DNA of 64,000 nt, from the NCBI GenBank assembly GCA_009268125.1, contig WBOU01000013.1:122361-186360 (forward strand), in the 5' to 3' direction. The stretch comes from Chloroflexia bacterium SDU3-3 (GTDB lineage: Bacteria; Chloroflexota; Chloroflexia; Chloroflexales; Roseiflexaceae). Numbering within the stretch: position 1 is the first letter of the stretch; each line of letters opens with the position of its first letter. Shown here in pieces: positions 60,587 through 64,000 of this stretch. Under the pieces are notes generated by a model. It worked only from the letters and a program-made list of their open reading frames with translations. It searched no databases and was not told the DNA's origin. Position numbers and translations under genes: made by a program.

Positions 60587-61498
60587 ATGAGTAGCGCATA
60601 CGTGCTCGACCCGCAGAAGGTGCCGCTGGGCATCACGCCGACCCTCTGGTGGAACGACGACTTCCCGCTGATCGATATCGGCATCCCATTCGGCCAGTGC
60701 GTCAGCGAGATGGCCCTGGCCGGGTTCCAGGGCTGCAGCGTGGGCCACAAATACCCCACCGACCCGGCCCAACTCAAGCCCGCGCTCGACCTGCGCGGCC
60801 TGCGCGTCTCCGAGCCGTGGGTCAGCACCTACTTCACTATCGCGGGCATGCGCGAGCAGACCATGCAGACCTTCCACCAGCAGCTGGCGTTCATCAAAGC
60901 CATGGGCGGCACCGACATGGTGATCGCCGAGTTCGGCCAGGCGGTTAATCCGCTGCCGGTGGCGCTGTTTGACAACCGCCCGATCTTCAGCGCGCAGCAG
61001 TGGGATGACCTGTTCGCCGGGCTGCGCGAGCTGGGCACCATCGCCAACGACAGCGGCATGCGCCTGTGCTTCCACCCCCACATGGGCACCGGCGTGATGA
61101 TCCAATCCGATGTCGACCGCCTGATGCAGTACACCGACCCCGATCTGGTGCACCTGCTGCTGGACACCGGACACCTGGCCTTCGCCGGGGCCGACCCGCT
61201 GTACGTCACCCAGACCTATGGCAGCCGCATCAAGCACATTCATCTGAAGGATGTGCGCGCCGATGTGGTGCAGCGCGTGCGCGACGAGAAGCTCTCGTTC
61301 CAGCAGGCCATCGAGGCGGGCGTGTTCACCGTGCCCGGCGATGGCTCGATCGACTTCGTGCCGATCTTCCAGGCCCTCGCCGACGCCCAGTTCGAGGGCT
61401 GGCTGGTGGTCGAGGCCGAGCAAGACCCAGCCAAGGCCAACCCGCTGGAGTACGCCAAGAAGGCGCGCAGCTACCTGCGCGAGACCCTGGGGTGGTAA
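60587..61498 (+). CDS. iolE: IolE-like inosose (keto-cyclitol) dehydratase
   Basis: 303 residues, GGAAAGG before the ATG at 60587. A xylose-isomerase-type TIM barrel with the specific IolE features LGITPTLWWNDDFP, SEMALAGFQGCSVGHKYP, HPHMGTGVMIQSDVDRLM, LLLDTGHLAFAGADP and WLVVEAEQDPAKANPLEYA. IolE removes water from 2-keto-myo-inositol in inositol breakdown. The metal-binding Glu/Asp/His positions appear conserved. Upstream dehydrogenases could make the keto substrate; other iol genes (iolB, C, D, G) are not in the window, so the true substrate may be a related keto-sugar or keto-cyclitol. Confidence 0.85.
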   Translation: MSSAYVLDPQKVPLGITPTLWWNDDFPLIDIGIPFGQCVSEMALAGFQGCSVGHKYPTDPAQLKPALDLRGLRVSEPWVSTYFTIAGMREQTMQTFHQQLAFIKAMGGTDMVIAEFGQAVNPLPVALFDNRPIFSAQQWDDLFAGLRELGTIANDSGMRLCFHPHMGTGVMIQSDVDRLMQYTDPDLVHLLLDTGHLAFAGADPLYVTQTYGSRIKHIHLKDVRADVVQRVRDEKLSFQQAIEAGVFTVPGDGSIDFVPIFQALADAQFEGWLVVEAEQDPAKANPLEYAKKARSYLRETLGW

Positions 61499-61501
61499 GC
61501 C

Positions 61502-62521
61502 ATGAGCGAACAGCCGATCAACGACATCTACCTCAGCTTCTTTATGTTCACCACCGATCTGCAGCCCACCAACCGCGACTACACCCAGCAGATCATCGAG
61601 CACATGCAGGCGCTGCGCTCGTTCGGCTACGCCGGGTTCGATCTGCCGATCGCCCCGCCCTCCGGCGCGTTCGACCCCGAGGCCGATCTGGCTGCCTACA
61701 TGGCCCTGCGCGACGCGCTCGATAGCGCGGGCCTGCACGACGTGGGCGTGACCACCAACGTGGGCGCGACCCATACCTACGACCCCTCGTCGCCCTACCG
61801 CGAGCAGCGCGAGCTGGGCCTGGCCTACCTGAAATCGCGCGTAGACATCACCAAGGCCCTGCGTGGCACCATCATGGCCGGGCCGATCGTGCTGCCCTAC
61901 GGGGTGTTCCCCACCAGCGACTTTGGCCAGCCGATCTGGAGCGACGCCCTGCAGGACTGGATGGCCCCGCGCTACCGCAACGCCCAGCCGATCATCCAGG
62001 AGCTGGGCGAGTACGCTGCCGCCCAGGGCGTCGAGCTGGCCATCGAGCCGGTCGACCACTGGGAGACCCCCGGCCCCAACATGGTGCGCGAGGTCCGCGA
62101 GTTCCTCCAAGGCGTGGCAAGCCCCCATGTCGGCGTGTGCGTCGACAGCGCCCACGTGGTGCTGGGCAGCGACGGCCCCGACGAGTTCGTGGAGGACATC
62201 GCCAGCCTGCTCGGACAGGGCCGCGTGGGCTATGTGCACATCTCATCGCCCGATCGCGGCGCGGTGCGCAACAGCTGGATCCCCTGGCAGCCCTTCCTAG
62301 CCCCCATCCTGCCCGACTACCGTGGCCCGCTGCTCGTCGAGGTCTTTAACGCTATCCCGGCCTTCCTCAGCAGCCTGCGCATCACCCGCCGCATCTACCA
62401 GATCCCGGGCCAAGGCCCGATCGACCCCAGCCGCCCCGATGCCTACACGATCGCGCACGAGGCCATCGAGGCCACGCGCCACCAGGTCGCCATCGCGCTC
62501 GGCCAATTCAGCGAAGGATAA
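61502..62521 (+). CDS. Sugar phosphate isomerase/epimerase-type TIM barrel
   Basis: 339 residues, starting three bases after the IolE-like stop. HMQALRSFGYAGFDLPIA, IMAGPIVLPYGVFPTSDFGQ, VELAIEPVDHWETPGPNM, VGVCVDSAHVVLGSD and GYVHISSPDRGAVRNSWIPW match the xylose-isomerase-like superfamily (tagatose/psicose 3-epimerase and AP endonuclease 2 relatives), with Glu, Asp, His and Glu ligands for a metal ion. It probably epimerises or isomerises a keto-sugar made by the upstream dehydrogenases. A role as a C-glycoside-cleaving lyase, a known use of this fold beside 3-keto-glycoside oxidases, is an alternative. Confidence 0.8.
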   Translation: MSEQPINDIYLSFFMFTTDLQPTNRDYTQQIIEHMQALRSFGYAGFDLPIAPPSGAFDPEADLAAYMALRDALDSAGLHDVGVTTNVGATHTYDPSSPYREQRELGLAYLKSRVDITKALRGTIMAGPIVLPYGVFPTSDFGQPIWSDALQDWMAPRYRNAQPIIQELGEYAAAQGVELAIEPVDHWETPGPNMVREVREFLQGVASPHVGVCVDSAHVVLGSDGPDEFVEDIASLLGQGRVGYVHISSPDRGAVRNSWIPWQPFLAPILPDYRGPLLVEVFNAIPAFLSSLRITRRIYQIPGQGPIDPSRPDAYTIAHEAIEATRHQVAIALGQFSEG

Positions 62522-62524
62522 CCC

Positions 62525-63481
62525 ATGAGCTACATCAAACACAACGAGCGGCTGGGCGCAGCCACCATCCAGCCCGGCGCAAGCGAGACGCTGACGCAGG
62601 ACGATGTCACCTCGTTTCGCGCCACAGCCACCCAGCGCACCACCGCCGTGCGCCTCGGCCCCCTACAGGATCTCCCCGGCTTCTGGGAGGGCGTCGGCTT
62701 CAGCTTGATCGCCCGCCCCAACTTCTCCGGCGGCAACGAGAATGGCATCTACCTTGAGCTGAACATGCTGCGCGAGACCATCGAGTTCACCGCGATCGGA
62801 TCACCCATCCTCAACCGTGGCAGCATGCAAGAAGACATCGCCATCTTTGGCCTCACCTACATCCACCGTGTCACCGATGGCGTGACGGGCGGCGCGCTCC
62901 ACATCGAGCCAGGCCTCTGGCTCAACATCCCGCCCACATCGGCCCCCTCGGCGGATGCCAGCATCGCACGCCTAGCCACCATCCCTCACGGCAACTCGGT
63001 GTGCACCGTCGGCTTCGTGCAGGAGGTCTACCCCAACGGCGAACTGCCCGATATCCCACCCGCCAACACTGTGCCGTTCGCCATCGGCAGCCAGCCGCCC
63101 GCCCCCAGCACCAAAAACCCCTTCCCCGAGTACGATCTGAGCCAGCCCAACATCTACCGCTCCACCCCGCTGCCGCCGCAGATCACCCAGGCGATCATCG
63201 ACGACCCCAACACCATGCTGCGCAACGCGCTCAAGGGCCAGCGGCCTATGAAGATCACGCGGCTGATCACCAGCACGCCCGCAAACGGCGTCAGCAACAT
63301 CCCGTTCATCACATCCAACGCCGATACGCCCACCCTAGAGTCGGTGTTCGCCATCGAGGTGATCGAGACCGAGTCTGGCGAGGAGTTCTTGCAGCTCCAG
63401 TACTCGCAGACGGCGCTGCTGAACTTTCGCGGCATGAGCTTCCCGCACGTCACCGTGGGCACCCTGATCAAGGCGTTCTAG
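62525..63481 (+). CDS. Predicted beta-barrel protein of an uncharacterised family
   Basis: 318 residues, starting three bases after the preceding stop. LGPLQDLPGFWEGVGFSLIA, then YLELNMLRETIEFTAIGSPI, NRGSMQEDIAIFGLTYIHRV, GALHIEPGLWLNIPPTS and ATIPHGNSVCTVGF suggest a ten-stranded barrel like nitrobindin or lipocalin. I recall similar unnamed proteins in fungi and some bacteria, often described as heme- or ligand-binding, but no activity is established. The C-terminal half (PPQITQAIIDDPNTMLRNAL onward) adds a segment ending in a beta-rich tail. It is the last gene of the operon and may bind the pathway's ligand. Function unknown. Confidence 0.65.
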   Translation: MSYIKHNERLGAATIQPGASETLTQDDVTSFRATATQRTTAVRLGPLQDLPGFWEGVGFSLIARPNFSGGNENGIYLELNMLRETIEFTAIGSPILNRGSMQEDIAIFGLTYIHRVTDGVTGGALHIEPGLWLNIPPTSAPSADASIARLATIPHGNSVCTVGFVQEVYPNGELPDIPPANTVPFAIGSQPPAPSTKNPFPEYDLSQPNIYRSTPLPPQITQAIIDDPNTMLRNALKGQRPMKITRLITSTPANGVSNIPFITSNADTPTLESVFAIEVIETESGEEFLQLQYSQTALLNFRGMSFPHVTVGTLIKAF

Positions 63482-63520
63482 CCCCACGCCACATGCGGGT
63501 GCCCAAAAGCCCCGTGCAAT

Positions 63521-63570
63521 AAGGCCCAAGCCGCATCCGCGCAGCAGGCGGGGGTGTGGCCTGGGCCTTT
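63521..63570 (+). terminator. Hairpin ending the redox operon
   Basis: AAGGCCCA-AGCCGCA pairs with TGTGGCC-TGGGCCTT (with a G-U pair) around a GC-rich loop; TTT follows. Located 40 bases after the final stop. Confidence 0.6.
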
Positions 63571-63750
63571 GGCGTGCCGTACCCCGCCGCGCGGGTGCAT
63601 CTCAATTGGTATCACTTTCATGAAGCGGGTATTGGGAAACGACAAAGCACAAAAGGCAGCGTACCAAACCTTGCACCATGCATTATTGCATGCAACTCAT
63701 GCAAAAAAATGAGCACTGCGCCCATGTCGCCCGGCATCCAAAATCGCCGC

Positions 63751-63881
63751 TCCACCCTACTCACCTGGCCCATGCGGCGAAGGTGCCGCTCATGTTTTGA
63801 TGGCCATATGCACAAACATCAGTAGCCAGGGAACGGCACAAGAACACCTAAAATTGGGGGTTCGAAGGGGGCAATGCCCTC
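63751..63881 (-). repeat. Dispersed structured repeat, copy 4 (inverted, truncated)
   Basis: Read leftward, it carries TTCGAACCCCCAATTTTAGG, GTGCATATGGCC and CGGCACCTTCGCCGCATGG, as in the copies at 19209 and 20604. It stops abruptly at 63881, where unrelated sequence begins. Nothing else is seen in 63571-63750. Confidence 0.7.
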
Positions 63882-64000
63882 AACAGGTGTCACTTTTGTG
63901 GCGAGGTGGACAGAACGCGCAAAACGGGTATGCTTTGCGTGCCAACCCAAACCATACCCTATGGAGTCGTTATGCCCCCCTCGCCCCGCTATCATACCAT
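63882..64000 (+). other. Possible insertion-sequence end and start of a new gene
   Basis: The repeat breaks off into TGTCACTTTTGTGGCGAGGT then GGACAG, after which a frame opens at the ATG 63972 (MPPSPRYHT, cut by the window end). The abrupt junction inside a repeat and the leading TGTCA are suggestive of an IS left end with its transposase start. The evidence is thin. Confidence 0.3.

Noticed and set aside
1..64000. tRNA, rRNA and known riboswitches
   Set aside because: None recognised by eye on either strand; a covariance-model scan would be needed to exclude small RNAs.

Overview
The window is GC-rich bacterial chromosome with compact operons. I infer a member of the Chloroflexota (Chloroflexia). 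The support is a MalT-type LuxR regulator with the long N-terminal extension common in that phylum, a DUF3160 lipoprotein, Ala/Thr/Pro-rich linkers after lipoprotein and membrane anchors, a secreted-protein remnant ending in an FLPVIAR-like tail, and short dispersed CCAAGAC-type and GGGCGGGC palindromic repeats. This is inference; there is no rRNA, tRNA or other phylogenetic marker in the window.

Layout. 1-10.3 kb: beta-keto acid cleavage enzyme (partial), a MarR-controlled quinone oxidoreductase, a cytochrome P450, a TetR/SDR pair, a two-domain catalase and an ogt/ada-alkA alkylation-repair operon. 10.4-21 kb: a CapA/DUF3160 cell-surface operon, a sigma-70 factor co-transcribed with an MrfA-like repair helicase, an atypical esterase, and several copies of a dispersed structured repeat. 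21-30.5 kb: MFS efflux pump and MalT-like regulator, an orphan PAS histidine kinase, and a complete sugar ABC importer (binding protein and two permeases, no ATPase). 30.5-37.3 kb: an AT-rich island made of debris. It holds two tyrosine-recombinase tails, two 5'-truncated Rhs/YD-repeat toxin tips sharing a nearly identical 123-bp core segment, candidate immunity genes (one a small P-loop GTPase), a truncated transposase plus a second fragment, and a nested inverted-repeat element.

37.3-43.5 kb: a YkvA-like protein, an AT-rich desert, then what looks like an undescribed RiPP locus. A 66-residue precursor with a five-cysteine C-terminal core is followed by a hairpin, two different radical SAM/SPASM maturases and a metallophosphoesterase fused to a beta-sandwich resembling aegerolysins. 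43.5-52 kb: sirtuin, an HExxH protein and HEAT-repeat protein, an arginase-family gene broken by an in-frame amber codon, an iron-siderophore-type binding lipoprotein, a 21-bp tandem repeat array running into a decayed nucleotidyltransferase gene, and a membrane TPR protein.

52.9-63.5 kb: a tight ten-gene operon. It encodes a lipocalin-like protein, a GH15 glucoamylase-like enzyme, two GMC flavoenzymes each with a [3Fe-4S]-type Cys motif, two small subunits of the sorbitol-dehydrogenase type, a ferritin-like (VioB-type) protein, an IolE-like dehydratase, a second sugar-isomerase-type TIM barrel and a predicted beta-barrel protein. None of the redox genes shows an export signal and no cytochrome partner is present, so I infer a cytoplasmic oxidation/dehydration route for a sugar, cyclitol or glycoside. 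The RiPP locus and this operon are the two best candidates for a new system.
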